From: Tenacibaculum finnmarkense
GTDB lineage: Bacteria > Bacteroidota > Bacteroidia > Flavobacteriales > Flavobacteriaceae
Assembly: GCF_900239185.1 (NCBI RefSeq)
Contig: NZ_OENA01000098.1
Location: 101,686-165,685, forward strand
Reading direction: 5' to 3'
Length of the DNA stretch: 64,000 nt
Every line of letters begins with the position of its first letter. Position 1 is the first letter of the stretch. The translations under genes were made by a program, and so were the position numbers. Shown piece after piece: positions 17,939 through 27,072 of the stretch. The notes beneath the pieces were generated by a model that saw only the letters and a program-made list of their open reading frames with translations, made no database searches and was not told where the DNA came from.

Positions 17939-18616
17939 ATGAATAATTTAACGACAAATCCTAAACCTCCAAAAACTCCATGGCCAACAAAAGATGCCAT
18001 GCAACAGGTTTATGAACTGAATTTATGGGGAAATAACAACACCGCTTTCTATTCGGGGGCGGGTTCGCATGAAATTGAAATTGTAACACCTTATTTATCG
18101 GCGGTAAATTCATTTTTAAAATCGTTTGAAACACCATTAATAGTTTGCGATTTAGGCTGTGGCGATTTTAATATCGGAAAAGAATTAGTAACACATACAA
18201 AGCAATATATTGCGGCAGATATTGTGCCAGAACTCATAACATATAACACCGAAAAATTCAAAAACCCGAATTTAACTTTTCAAACCTTAGATATCGCAAA
18301 AGATACCTTACCAACTGCCGATTGCGTAATTTTAAGGCAAGTTTTACAACATTTATCGAACGATGAAGTACAAGAAGTGCTAGCTAAATTAAGTAATTAT
18401 AAATATGTTATTTTAACAGAACATTTGCCAAGTGCAGAATTTATTCCAAATAAAGATATTATTTCAGGGCAGGGAATTAGGATAAAAAAGAAAAGCGGTT
18501 TAGCTATTTTAAAAGCTCCTTTTCATTTTCAAGTGAAAGAGGAAAAAGAGCTTTTATCGGTTGTTTTAGAAGATAAAAAAGGCATAATTGTAACCACACT
18601 TTACACTGTTTTTTAA
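17939..18616 (+). CDS. Class I SAM-dependent methyltransferase
   Basis: A 225-residue methyltransferase with a Rossmann core. Motif I is VCDLGCGDFNIGKEL (about 69-83). An acidic residue ends the second strand in YIAADIVPELI (about 91-101), and ADCVILRQVLQHLS (about 128-141) is the motif IV region. The substrate is unknown. It has no close operon partner, since the neighbouring genes are on the other strand or far away. Confidence 0.83.
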   Translation: MNNLTTNPKPPKTPWPTKDAMQQVYELNLWGNNNTAFYSGAGSHEIEIVTPYLSAVNSFLKSFETPLIVCDLGCGDFNIGKELVTHTKQYIAADIVPELITYNTEKFKNPNLTFQTLDIAKDTLPTADCVILRQVLQHLSNDEVQEVLAKLSNYKYVILTEHLPSAEFIPNKDIISGQGIRIKKKSGLAILKAPFHFQVKEEKELLSVVLEDKKGIIVTTLYTVF

Positions 18617-18639
18617 GTGATTTTTATGCTTTTATTTTG

Positions 18640-18728
18640 TGTCGTCATGCTGAATTTATTTCAGCATCGCATCAGAGTAGAACTACGGCAAATCAGGATG
18701 AGAATCTGAAATAAATTCATATTGACAG
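18640..18728. repeat. CATGCTGAA-type inverted-repeat element
   Basis: Two similar half-sites face each other. The left half contains ATGCTGAATTTATTTCAGCAT, itself a hairpin, and the right half is an inverted, diverged copy (GATGAGAATCTGAAATAAATTCA followed by GACAG). A single reversed half-site also ends the tandem array at 28763-28806, and a fragment lies at 8732-8751. Confidence 0.65.
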
Positions 18729-18751
18729 GTTCGATTTGACACTGTTTTTAA

Positions 18752-18776
18752 CAAGGGGTTTCAACCCCTTGCTTTT
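18752..18776. terminator. Hairpin CAAGGGGTT/AACCCCTTG, probable terminator
   Basis: A perfect 9-bp stem with a two-base loop followed by CTTTT lies between the convergent methyltransferase and NamZ-like genes. The upstream TTTTTAA supplies a weak T tail on the opposite strand. Confidence 0.6.
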
Positions 18777-18807
18777 ATCCTTGCCTTTCTTAGTTTAATT
18801 TTAAATG

Positions 18808-20097
18808 CTACTTATAAATCAAATACTTAGCCCTGATTTTTTTAAATTCTGATAAGTCTTTTCCCCATGATTTTTTAATCTCTTTTTCTGATAAACCTTG
18901 TTGAATTTGTTGCTGTAATTTTTTTGTTCCAGCAAGTTTGGTAAAAAACACGGTGAAAAAAGATTTTTTAGGCGATTCTTTATAGGATTTTATCAGCCAA
19001 GACAAGTTTAAACCCGAAAGTTTATCGCTTTTTTGCAAGTTTTCACCATAGCATAATTTCCCTTTATACTTTGGGTATTTTGAACCATCGTTGGCTTTTG
19101 GGGTAAAACTAAAAGCCGTTTTTTTCAAATAAGGCGCACCATAAATTTGAAACTGCTTGTTAGTTCCTCTACCTGCCGAAACCGTTGTTCCTTCAAAAAA
19201 ACAAAGGCTAGGGTATAGGTTTATAGAAATTTCATTGGGTAAATTAGGCGATGGTTTTATCGGTAAATTATAAGTTATATTATGCGTGTAATTTTCTAAA
19301 GGAATTACGGTTAAATCACATTTTAGACTAGATTTTACATTTTCTGAAGTGTTTTTAAGCCAATTTTCGCCATTTATCATTTTTCCATACTCACCGATAG
19401 TCATTCCATAAACCACGGGAACAGGGTGCATTCCTACAAAACTTGTATGCGCCATTTGCAAAACAGGACCATCAATATAATGAGCGTTAGGGTTGGGTCT
19501 ATCTAAAATAATTACAGGGATATTTGCCTGTGCACAGGCTTCCATCACATAATGCAACGACGATATATAGGTGTAAAAACGAGCGCCAACATCTTGAATA
19601 TCAAAAACTACAGCATCGATGTTTTTTAATTGCGCTTGCGAGGGCTTTTTATTTTTTCCGTACAACGAAATAATCGGTAATTGCGTTTTAGTATCAACGC
19701 CATCAATTACCGTTTCGCCAGCATCTGCTTTACCACGAAAACCATGTTCGGGTGCAAAAACTTTTTGCACGTTGATGTTTTTATAACCGTGTAAATAATC
19801 AACTAAATGATATTGTACTGTTTTCAACCCCATTGTATTAGGTGCTACTTCGGCACGTTGAAAAACATTTAAAACAGAAGTTTGATTGGCTACAATAGCG
19901 ATATTTTTTCCTTTTAATTTATGTAGATATAAATTGGTTCTATCAGCGCCAATTTTTAAAGGAAGTGGTATTTTTGTAAGGTTTGTAGTTGTTGTTGCTA
20001 CCTTTTTAGGTATTGATTTCTGTTGCTGAGCGCAAGAAGAAAATTGAAAACTAAAACAGGTTAATAATAATAAAAAGTAACTAAAATTGTTTTTCAT
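18808..20097 (-). CDS. DUF1343 lipoprotein, exo-beta-N-acetylmuramidase NamZ family
   Basis: DUF1343 proteins include NamZ (GH171), which removes N-acetylmuramic acid from the non-reducing ends of peptidoglycan fragments. From the ATG at 20097 the product is 429 residues. It opens with a lipoprotein signal (MKNNFSYFLLLLTCFSF, lipobox FSSC, then AQQQ). Family motifs are APEHGFRG, the DIQDVGARFYTYISSL stretch, ILDRPNPN and GRGTNKQF. The frame is open further upstream to 20199, but the lipobox fixes the start. It should act at the envelope in peptidoglycan recycling. It is divergent from the ABC permease gene. Confidence 0.9.
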   Translation of the reverse strand: MKNNFSYFLLLLTCFSFQFSSCAQQQKSIPKKVATTTTNLTKIPLPLKIGADRTNLYLHKLKGKNIAIVANQTSVLNVFQRAEVAPNTMGLKTVQYHLVDYLHGYKNINVQKVFAPEHGFRGKADAGETVIDGVDTKTQLPIISLYGKNKKPSQAQLKNIDAVVFDIQDVGARFYTYISSLHYVMEACAQANIPVIILDRPNPNAHYIDGPVLQMAHTSFVGMHPVPVVYGMTIGEYGKMINGENWLKNTSENVKSSLKCDLTVIPLENYTHNITYNLPIKPSPNLPNEISINLYPSLCFFEGTTVSAGRGTNKQFQIYGAPYLKKTAFSFTPKANDGSKYPKYKGKLCYGENLQKSDKLSGLNLSWLIKSYKESPKKSFFTVFFTKLAGTKKLQQQIQQGLSEKEIKKSWGKDLSEFKKIRAKYLIYK

Positions 20098-20207
20098 GTA
20101 AATATCTTTAAAAAAGATAAAATTACTACTTAAAAATCTTTTACGAATAAAAACCACGAAAAATTTAATTGCTACTAAGCATCGCCTAAAATTAAGCAAT
20201 AATTAAG

Positions 20208-20215
20208 TACTTTTG
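20208..20215 (+). promoter_or_regulatory. Bacteroidetes-type -7 element (TACTTTTG) before the FtsX-type permease gene
   Basis: TACTTTTG matches TAnnTTTG and lies 24 bases before the TTG start at 20239. Confidence 0.4.
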
Positions 20216-20238
20216 AGTCTCTAAAAAAAATATAACTT

Positions 20239-21474
20239 TTGAATTTCGAATTATTTATCGCCAAACGAATTATTGCAGGCAAAGAACGTGAAAGCAGTAT
20301 TTCATCGCCTATTATTAAAATTGCGACTATTGCCATTGCTTTAGGTATTGTAATTATGTTAATTTCCGTAGCAATCGCATCAGGTTTTCAGAAAAAAATC
20401 AGCGATAAAATGACGGGCTTTAAAGGGCATATTCAAATTGTAAATTACGATACCAATAACTCGGATATTTCTACCGTACCAATTTCTAAAACCCAAGATT
20501 TTTATCCGAAGTTTACAAATATTCAAGGCATTAAAAACGTGCAAGTTTTTGCCAATATCGGCGGAATTATAAGAACCCCAACCGATTTTGAAGCCATTGT
20601 TTTTAAAGGCGTTTCTTCCGATTATGATTTTTCATTTTTCAAAGAATATTTAATTCAAGGACGTTTGCCAAATTTTGAGTTGCCTCGAAACAAAGAAATA
20701 CTAATTTCTCAGGCAATTGCCAGCAGGTTAAATTTGAAATTAAACGACACCATTCAAACCCTTTTTAGCGCTACCAAAAGCAAGCTAAAATATAAAATGC
20801 GGAAGCCAATTATTGTAGGGATTTACAATACAGGTTTCGCCCAATTTGATAAAACCATGCTACTTGGCGATATCCGAGAAGTTCGACAAATTAACCGCTG
20901 GACAGCCGATCAAATAGGCGGTTTTGAAGTTTTAATTGACAATTTTGAGGAGTTAACCCAAAAAGGAAACGAAATTTACAGCAACATCGGATCTACCTTA
21001 AACAGCATGACGATTGTAGAAAATTACCCATTAATTTTTGATTGGATTAAACTTTTTGATAATAACGTATGGTTTATCATCGGAATTATGATTTTAATAG
21101 CCGGAATTAATATGATAACCGCCTTGCTGGTTTTAATATTAGAGCGTGTACAAATGGTCGGGATTTTAAAAGCCTTAGGAAGCAGTAATTGGAGCATTCA
21201 AAAAATATTTTTATACAACGCCTCTTATTTAATTTTAAAAGGACTTTTTTGGGGTAATTTAATAGGGATATCGCTGTTATTAATTCAAAAATACTTTAAA
21301 ATAATCGAGCTAAACCCCGCAACCTACGCAGTGGCAACCGTACCTGTTGACATCAGTATTTTAGCGATTATCGCACTAAGTTTAGGAACGCTATTTTTAT
21401 GTTTTTTAATGCTGATAATCCCTTCATATATTATCACAAAAATAGCCCCATCAAAAGCCATAAAATTTGCGTAG
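20239..21474 (+). CDS. FtsX-like ABC transporter permease (LolE/MacB type)
   Basis: An inner-membrane permease of 411 residues. The first transmembrane segment (about 25-47) is followed by a periplasmic MacB-type domain (about 50-255) and three further transmembrane segments, with the FtsX motif around GILKALGSSNWSIQKIFL (about 314-331). The best match by layout is LolC/LolE, which release lipoproteins from the inner membrane, but no LolD ATPase is adjacent. It starts with TTG at 20239, with a -7 element at a fitting distance. The substrate assignment is inferred from family only. Confidence 0.87.
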   Translation: MNFELFIAKRIIAGKERESSISSPIIKIATIAIALGIVIMLISVAIASGFQKKISDKMTGFKGHIQIVNYDTNNSDISTVPISKTQDFYPKFTNIQGIKNVQVFANIGGIIRTPTDFEAIVFKGVSSDYDFSFFKEYLIQGRLPNFELPRNKEILISQAIASRLNLKLNDTIQTLFSATKSKLKYKMRKPIIVGIYNTGFAQFDKTMLLGDIREVRQINRWTADQIGGFEVLIDNFEELTQKGNEIYSNIGSTLNSMTIVENYPLIFDWIKLFDNNVWFIIGIMILIAGINMITALLVLILERVQMVGILKALGSSNWSIQKIFLYNASYLILKGLFWGNLIGISLLLIQKYFKIIELNPATYAVATVPVDISILAIIALSLGTLFLCFLMLIIPSYIITKIAPSKAIKFA

Positions 21475-21497
21475 ATAATTATTTTTACACTTTTTTT

Positions 21498-21583
21498 TTG
21501 GAGCTATTTCCCGCTTTCCGCACTCGCTTTTTTTGAAGAAAAATCAAAAAAGAGCTCAAACAAATGCTACAATCGGGGCTAGG
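21498..21583 (+). repeat. Dispersed ~90-bp GAGCTC-type structured repeat, copy C
   Basis: Opposite orientation to copies A and B. Blocks are GAGCTATTTCCCGCTTTCC, GCACTCGCTTTTTTTG, the inner A/T stem, AAAAAAGAGCTCAAACAAA and TGCTACAATCGGGGCTAGG. It follows the permease gene. Confidence 0.85.
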
Positions 21584-21670
21584 GATTTTTAGGTAATTTA
21601 CAGCTATTAGTTTCCTTGTGAAAATCAATCAAAATACAGTTTCGCGAATGACAAAAAAATATAGATCAAT

Positions 21671-22270
21671 ATGAAAAGGATAATGAATAGTTTTAGAGTC
21701 TATATATTTATTGTGTTTATTACCTATAGTTGTGGTCGCAATACTACATATATAGAAAAAATAGACTTTACGAATAAGACAGGATTGTGTGATGTTAAGT
21801 GTAAGGATTTAGGTTTAAAATTAACAAAAATATCAATACTTGATACAGAGAGAGATACAGTTGCTTATAGGTCTCACAATGAATTGAATATGAAAATATA
21901 TTTAACGGTAGTGAATAAAAGTGATAAACCGATAGTGTTTTTGAAAAATAGAACTGAATATAATCCTAAAAACTTTAAATGGGTACTTAAAAAGGATACT
22001 GTTTATTTCTATAATTATGATTATGATAATAAATCGATAATAAAACCTAATGATAGTATCAATTTTTCTATAAAAGCTTATTTTTTTGATTTTTATAAAT
22101 TGTTTAAAGAAAAAAAAGATAATACAGATGATATGTTAAAATTATTAACGAACTTTAAGTTAATTTATAATGATGGAGAGAAAGATGTGTGTGTTAATCA
22201 AGACAGAAATATTCCTGTCGGTGTTTATAATGATAAAACAAAATGGTGTTGGTGGTATTTGAAACGATGA
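21671..22270 (+). CDS. Putative lipoprotein, unknown function
   Basis: A 199-residue protein with an N-terminal hydrophobic segment ending in a lipobox-like FITYSC (Cys about residue 22). It is therefore probably an envelope lipoprotein. The rest is beta-rich and lysine/asparagine-rich without recognised motifs; KLTKISILDTERDTVAY and LTVVNKSDKPIVFLKN suggest an Ig-like sandwich. It lies alone after repeat copy C and ends before a hairpin at 22349. Function unknown. Confidence 0.7.
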   Translation: MKRIMNSFRVYIFIVFITYSCGRNTTYIEKIDFTNKTGLCDVKCKDLGLKLTKISILDTERDTVAYRSHNELNMKIYLTVVNKSDKPIVFLKNRTEYNPKNFKWVLKKDTVYFYNYDYDNKSIIKPNDSINFSIKAYFFDFYKLFKEKKDNTDDMLKLLTNFKLIYNDGEKDVCVNQDRNIPVGVYNDKTKWCWWYLKR

Positions 22271-22348
22271 TAAAAAGGTTTCAATATAGAAATAGCTATT
22301 TTTTAACTAGTGGCGTATATAAGCAAGCGATAATAATAGTAAAAATAT

Positions 22349-22382
22349 AAAGTCATAACCGTAAAATGGTATGGCTTTTTTT
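22349..22382 (+). terminator. Probable terminator after the 22.2-kb lipoprotein gene
   Basis: AAAGTCATAACC pairs, with two mismatches, with GGTATGGCTTT and is followed by T residues. It lies 79 bases after the stop codon. Confidence 0.55.
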
Positions 22383-22506
22383 AATTTTAAGAATAAGCGA
22401 CTACTTTTAGTATGATGGATAACCTGAGGCGTTAAAAACAGAAAATATAGTAATTATATGATGATTTCTCTTACTATTAATAACAAATACTAAACAAATA
22501 GGATAC

Positions 22507-22536
22507 TTGTAAAACGTTTAAAAAAAATTACCTTTG
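22507..22536 (+). promoter_or_regulatory. Promoter (TTG, 19-bp spacer, TACCTTTG) before the cystathionine beta-synthase gene
   Basis: TTG at 22507-22509 and TACCTTTG at 22529-22536 match the Bacteroidetes -33/-7 layout with a 19-base spacer. The start codon follows 18 bases later. Confidence 0.55.
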
Positions 22537-22554
22537 CCTTTGTAAAACGAAGAA

Positions 22555-23913
22555 ATGAAATACGCAAAAAATATTTTAGAAACTATTGGAAACACGCCAT
22601 TAGTTCAGTTAAATTCTGTAACCAAAGAAATCGATGCTTTAGTTTTAGCCAAAGTAGAAACCTTTAACCCAGGGAACTCTATTAAAGATAGAATGGCAGT
22701 AAAAATGATTGAAGATGCTGAGGCAGACGGTCGTTTAAAACCAGGAGGAACTATTATTGAAGGAACTTCAGGAAATACAGGAATGGGATTGGCTTTAGCG
22801 GCAATTATAAAAGGCTACAAATGTATTTTTGTACTTTCTGATAAGCAGTCTAAAGAAAAAATGGATATTTTACGTGCCGTTGGCGCACAGGTTATTGTTT
22901 GCCCAACAAATGTAGAGCCAGAAGACCCTCGTTCATATTATTCAGTTTCTAAGCGATTAGGAGCAGAAACGCCAAACTCATGGTATGTAAACCAATATGA
23001 TAATCCATCGAATGCTTTAACACATTACGAGCAAACAGGACCTGAAATTTGGGAACAAACTGAGGGTAAAATTACACATTTAGTAGTTGGAGTAGGAACA
23101 GGAGGAACTATTTCAGGAACATCAAAGTATTTAAAAGAGCAAAATCCGAATATAAAAGTTTGGGGAATTGATACCTACGGTTCTGTATTTAAAAAATACC
23201 ACGAAACAGGTGTTTTTGATGAAAATGAAATTTATCCATATATCACCGAAGGAATTGGAGAAGATATTTTGCCTAAAAACGTAGATTTTTCTGTAATCGA
23301 TGGTTTTACCAAAGTTACCGATAAAGATGCAGCCGTTTATACCCGTAAAATAGCCAAAGAAGAAGGGATTTTTGTTGGAAATTCAGCAGGATCGGCAATA
23401 AAAGGAATGTTACAATTAAAAGAACATTTCAAAAAAGACGATGTAGTCGTTGTTATTTTTCATGACCACGGAAGTAGATACGTAGGGAAAATGTTTAATG
23501 ACGATTGGATGCGTGAACGTGGTTATTTAGATAAAGAAGTAACTACCGCTGAAGATTTAATTAAAGGACATCTTGATAAAGCTTTAGTAAGCGTTCAAAC
23601 TGAAGAATTAGTGTCGCATGCTATTGAAAGAATGCGTGCATTTAAAATTTCACAAATCCCGGTAAGAGATGCCAATGGTTTTGTAGGTTCTATTGACGAA
23701 TCAGATTTATTACACCGTTATATTGCCGATAAAAACATTGCTGATACGCCAATAAAAGATATAATGGGGGCTATGTATCCTATGGTAAAGTTAGATGCTT
23801 CAATTGATGCTGTTTCTAAGTTAATTACAAAAGAAAACCAAGCAGTTTTAGTTGATTTAGGAAATGGAAAACACCATATTATTACCAAGTACGATATTAT
23901 AAGTGCTATTTAA
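22555..23913 (+). CDS. Cystathionine beta-synthase-type PLP enzyme with C-terminal CBS domains
   Basis: A PLP-dependent beta-replacement enzyme of sulfur amino-acid metabolism, either cystathionine beta-synthase or an O-acetylserine-using cysteine synthase. The 452 residues comprise a fold-type II catalytic core (1-320) and a tandem CBS pair (about 335-452). The PLP lysine is in NPGNSIKDRMA (K44). The phosphate and substrate loops are EGTSGNTG and VGTGGTISG. The CBS domains (LVSHAIERMRAFKISQIPV and ITKENQAVLVD) may bind adenosyl ligands. The CBS-domain architecture favours cystathionine beta-synthase, though the precise substrate is not proven. It has a clear promoter upstream and a terminator at 23956. 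Confidence 0.9.
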   Translation: MKYAKNILETIGNTPLVQLNSVTKEIDALVLAKVETFNPGNSIKDRMAVKMIEDAEADGRLKPGGTIIEGTSGNTGMGLALAAIIKGYKCIFVLSDKQSKEKMDILRAVGAQVIVCPTNVEPEDPRSYYSVSKRLGAETPNSWYVNQYDNPSNALTHYEQTGPEIWEQTEGKITHLVVGVGTGGTISGTSKYLKEQNPNIKVWGIDTYGSVFKKYHETGVFDENEIYPYITEGIGEDILPKNVDFSVIDGFTKVTDKDAAVYTRKIAKEEGIFVGNSAGSAIKGMLQLKEHFKKDDVVVVIFHDHGSRYVGKMFNDDWMRERGYLDKEVTTAEDLIKGHLDKALVSVQTEELVSHAIERMRAFKISQIPVRDANGFVGSIDESDLLHRYIADKNIADTPIKDIMGAMYPMVKLDASIDAVSKLITKENQAVLVDLGNGKHHIITKYDIISAI

Positions 23914-23955
23914 TATTTTTTATTTAAAAGTATTTTATATAAAGTAAAAATAATT

Positions 23956-23986
23956 AAAAAGCCCACTCATAAGAGTGGGCTTTTTT
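23956..23986 (+). terminator. Rho-independent terminator after the cystathionine beta-synthase gene
   Basis: AAAAAGCCCACTC pairs perfectly with GAGTGGGCTTTTT around an ATAA loop. Confidence 0.85.
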
Positions 23987-24170
23987 AAATTAATTCAAAT
24001 AATTTAAATTATGAAAAACAGTTTACAAAGTTGTTTTAAAGCATTTATTAACTAAAGGCACTGCAAAATTAAAACTTAAACAATTGGTGTTGCTTAAAAA
24101 TAAATTATTTGACATTTTTTTAACGCTATCGCCTTATTTAAGGGGCTAAAACGTTAAGAAGTTCTTAATA

Positions 24171-25040
24171 TTATTGTGCATGTTTATGCGCTTTGTAAGA
24201 CGAACGCACTAAAGCGCCACTTTCTACATACATAAAGCCCATTTCTAAACCTAAAGTTTCATATTTTTTAAATTGATCGGGGGTAATAAATTGCTTAACA
24301 GGTAAGTGTTTTTTACTAGGCTGTAAATACTGACCGATAGTAATAATATCTAAACCAACAGCACGTAAATCTTTCATGGTTTGAATAACTTCCTCTTCCT
24401 TTTCGCCTAAACCAAGCATAATACCCGATTTTGTACGCATTCCCTTTTCTTTTAAGTATTTTAACACGCCTAAACTTCGATCATATTTTGCTTGAATACG
24501 AACTTCGCGGGTTAATCTACGAACGGTTTCTACATTATGAGAAACTACTTCAGGAGCAACTTCAATAATACGATCAATTAGTTTTTCGTTTCCTTGAAAA
24601 TCGGGAAGTAATGTTTCAATGGTTGTTTTAGGATTTGCTCTACGCACTGCATTTACAGTTTCTGCCCAAATAATAGAACCACCGTCTTTTAAATCATCTC
24701 TATCTACTGATGTTAAAACGGCATGTTTAATACCCATTAATTTAATAGAGCGCGCTACTTTTTCAGGTTCATCCCATTCTACGGTTTCTGGTCTTCCAGT
24801 TTTTACTCCGCAAAAACCACATGAACGGGTACAAATATTTCCTAAAATCATAAAGGTAGCCGTTCCTTCTCCCCAACATTCTCCCATGTTTGGGCAGCTT
24901 CCACTGGTACAAATGGTATTTAATTTATATTTGTCTACTAAACCTCGTAAGTCGGTATATTTTTTTCCAACAGGTAGCTTTACACGCAACCATTTTGGTT
25001 TTTTTACTCTTTCTGGTACTATTACTGATTCGTTTGCCAT
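24171..25040 (-). CDS. lipA: Lipoyl synthase LipA
   Basis: Radical SAM enzyme that inserts two sulfur atoms into protein-bound octanoyl chains to make lipoate. The 289 residues match the family. The auxiliary cluster cysteines are in [12 protein letters not shown] (about 44-55). The radical SAM cluster motif is CTRSCGFC (about 71-78). GLGEKEEEV and the [12 protein letters not shown]-terminus are also typical; the conserved C-terminal RSSY Ser ligates the auxiliary cluster. A -7 element lies 31 bases upstream. It is preceded by an Nramp transporter gene on the same strand. Confidence 0.97.
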   Translation of the reverse strand: MANESVIVPERVKKPKWLRVKLPVGKKYTDLRGLVDKYKLNTICTSGSCPNMGECWGEGTATFMILGNICTRSCGFCGVKTGRPETVEWDEPEKVARSIKLMGIKHAVLTSVDRDDLKDGGSIIWAETVNAVRRANPKTTIETLLPDFQGNEKLIDRIIEVAPEVVSHNVETVRRLTREVRIQAKYDRSLGVLKYLKEKGMRTKSGIMLGLGEKEEEVIQTMKDLRAVGLDIITIGQYLQPSKKHLPVKQFITPDQFKKYETLGLEMGFMYVESGALVRSSYKAHKHAQ

Positions 25041-25071
25041 TTCAATAAAAATTCGATAAAAAATTGAATAG

Positions 25072-25079
25072 CAAATTTA
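25072..25079 (-). promoter_or_regulatory. Bacteroidetes-type -7 element (TAAATTTG) before lipA
   Basis: The minus strand reads TAAATTTG 31 bases before the lipA start, in the short gap after the Nramp gene. Confidence 0.4.
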
Positions 25080-25091
25080 CAAAGAAAACTG

Positions 25092-26312
25092 TTATAAATT
25101 GATTAAAAACCAAAGACTAAATCCGATTAAAAAAATAATACCAGCAATACTTAATATTCGTAAAGGTAATTTTGGTTGATTTTTTTTAGGAGTATGTTTT
25201 CCTGTTATCAATACATAATTTAAAATAGCATAAAAAGGTGCTGTTAAAAACGATAAAACAGTGGCTATTTTAACTAAAAACCCCATATCAGTTAAAAAAT
25301 AGTTTAGAATAATAAAAGTACCAATGGCTAAAAAAAGTATCCAAAAAGAATAATTTAGCCTATTTTTTTTTACAAATAATAAATTAGAAGCCTTGGTCAT
25401 TGCTCTTGGAGAAGCATCTAAAGTAGTTAAAGCGGTGCTAAACATGGTGGTAAATGCGGCTATTCCTATAAATAAATAAGAAAAATCACCTAAATTTTCG
25501 GTGTATAAATTGATTAATTGCTGAGCAAAACGACTTCCTTTATTTGAAAAAGATTCTCCTGATTGATGCATTACCAATGCGCCAAGCACCACAAAACAAA
25601 CCCCTAAAAAGAAGGTTGCTATGTAGCCAACATTAAAATCAAAAACAGCATATTTGGGTTTTATTTGTTCGAAGGTGGTTTTACTTTTTTCTACAGACCA
25701 GAGAGAGTGCCAAATAGAAACATCTAAAGGTGCGGGCATCCATCCTAAAAAAGCAATTAAAAAGGTAATTTGTGCAGTTCCACTAGGTAGTATTTGCTGA
25801 AAATTAAATCCTTTTTTGGTATTAAAAAGCGCTACTATTACCGCTATAATAGTACTTATTGTTAAAATAATGATGAGGTATTTCATCAAGTTATCAAGTA
25901 ATTTATACTTTCCGAAGCTTAGAAGTGCAATACTAATACCTAAAATAATAACAGCCCAAATAACCAAATTATTTGTAAACCCGAAAATACTAGACGCCAA
26001 GCTCGCTGTAACAATCGTTACTGCTGCTTGAATGGTAAACATGGTTGCAAAATTTAAAATAAAATAAGCAATTAATACCCCTTTGCCTAATTTTTTATAG
26101 CCATCTAATAGCGTTTCGCCAGTAGCTGCAGCATATCGAGGACCAAATTGAAAGAAAGGGTATTTAAAAAAGGATACAATTAATAAAGCCCAAAGCAGCC
26201 CAAAGCCAAAATCGGCACCCGCTTTTGTAGCCTGTACTAAATGAGATACGCCTATTGCTGCACCAGCAAATAACAAGCCAGGACCAAGTATTTTTGATAG
26301 TGATTTTTTCAT
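25092..26312 (-). CDS. Nramp-family divalent metal transporter
   Basis: An inner-membrane, proton-coupled importer of Mn2+, Fe2+ or a related cation. The 406 residues contain about 11 hydrophobic segments. The N-terminus has the GPGLLFAGAAIGVSHLVQATKAGADFG segment. In classical Nramp proteins this first helix carries the metal-binding DPGN motif; here the corresponding position reads GAAIGVSH, so the usual Asp/Asn ligands look replaced. The family is therefore clear but the metal specificity is not, and a Mg2+-type or non-canonical Nramp relative is possible. It lies upstream of lipA. Confidence 0.85.
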   Translation of the reverse strand: MKKSLSKILGPGLLFAGAAIGVSHLVQATKAGADFGFGLLWALLIVSFFKYPFFQFGPRYAAATGETLLDGYKKLGKGVLIAYFILNFATMFTIQAAVTIVTASLASSIFGFTNNLVIWAVIILGISIALLSFGKYKLLDNLMKYLIIILTISTIIAVIVALFNTKKGFNFQQILPSGTAQITFLIAFLGWMPAPLDVSIWHSLWSVEKSKTTFEQIKPKYAVFDFNVGYIATFFLGVCFVVLGALVMHQSGESFSNKGSRFAQQLINLYTENLGDFSYLFIGIAAFTTMFSTALTTLDASPRAMTKASNLLFVKKNRLNYSFWILFLAIGTFIILNYFLTDMGFLVKIATVLSFLTAPFYAILNYVLITGKHTPKKNQPKLPLRILSIAGIIFLIGFSLWFLINL

Positions 26313-26403
26313 AAAAAGGGGAGCTGAAAAAAAGTTTAAAATAAAAGCTGTCTTTTAAATTTTAAGGTAATACGTTGATTTTTAAAACTAAAAGTAGGGT
26401 AAG

Positions 26404-26967
26404 TTAAGGTTTTTTGATTATTTCAGCTAATAATTTTTTAGCTCTTAATAATTTAATTTTAACATTATTCATCGGTTCTCCAATTTTATCTGAAATCTCT
26501 TTATAGCTTAATTCTTGAAAAAACCGCAAATGAATAATTTCCTGATATTTTGGTTTTAATTTCTTAATATCTCTTAAAAGTTTGGCTAAGTTTTGTTCGG
26601 TAATAAGCGTGTCTTCAGCCGATGGTGTGTTGTCTATAATTCTAAAAGCGGCCTCCTGTTGTTCTTTAGAAGTATTTAATAAAAAAGCGCTATTTTTTTT
26701 TCTTAAAGAATCAATATACACATTTTTTGAAATGGTAATTAGCCATGTTTTAAATTGATAATCATCATTAAACGTATCAATTTTATCAAAAGCTTTAGAA
26801 AATGCTCGAATGGTAATATCTTCAGCATCATTATCATTTTTTATTCTCGCTAATTGATAACTATATACATTTCCCCAAAAAGTATCTAGTAAAAAATTAA
26901 AAGAAGCTTGATTTCCTTTTTTAGCCAGCTCAATATGTTGAAGTACTTTTTCTTTAGGTATTTCCAA
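26404..26967 (-). CDS. ECF-subfamily RNA polymerase sigma factor
   Basis: A 187-residue sigma-70 family protein. Region 2 (about 20-90) includes DAEDITIRAFSKAFDKIDTF and FKTWLITISKNVYIDSLRK. Region 4 (about 135-185) includes ELSYKEISDKIGEPMNNVKIKLLRAKKLL. No anti-sigma gene is adjacent, so its trigger is unknown. It has a TATATTTG element directly upstream. The next gene downstream encodes an Nramp-type transporter on the same strand, 91 bases away, which may or may not be part of its transcript. Confidence 0.92.
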   Translation of the reverse strand: MEIPKEKVLQHIELAKKGNQASFNFLLDTFWGNVYSYQLARIKNDNDAEDITIRAFSKAFDKIDTFNDDYQFKTWLITISKNVYIDSLRKKNSAFLLNTSKEQQEAAFRIIDNTPSAEDTLITEQNLAKLLRDIKKLKPKYQEIIHLRFFQELSYKEISDKIGEPMNNVKIKLLRAKKLLAEIIKKP

Positions 26968-26988
26968 GAGGTATGTTTAAACGTAGTG

Positions 26989-26996
26989 CAAATATA
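26989..26996 (-). promoter_or_regulatory. Bacteroidetes-type -7 element (TATATTTG) before the ECF sigma gene
   Basis: The minus strand reads TATATTTG 21 bases before the start at 26967. Confidence 0.45.
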
Positions 26997-27072
26997 GCAA
27001 TAAAAAATAACGCTACTAAAAATAGGCAGTTTTTACCACCTATTATAAGAAAAAATGTTTTGCTTGCTGTGT

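Noticed and set aside
18752..18776. Attachment site or small RNA at the CAAGGGGTT palindrome
   Set aside because: A simple stem with a short loop between convergent genes is best explained as a terminator.
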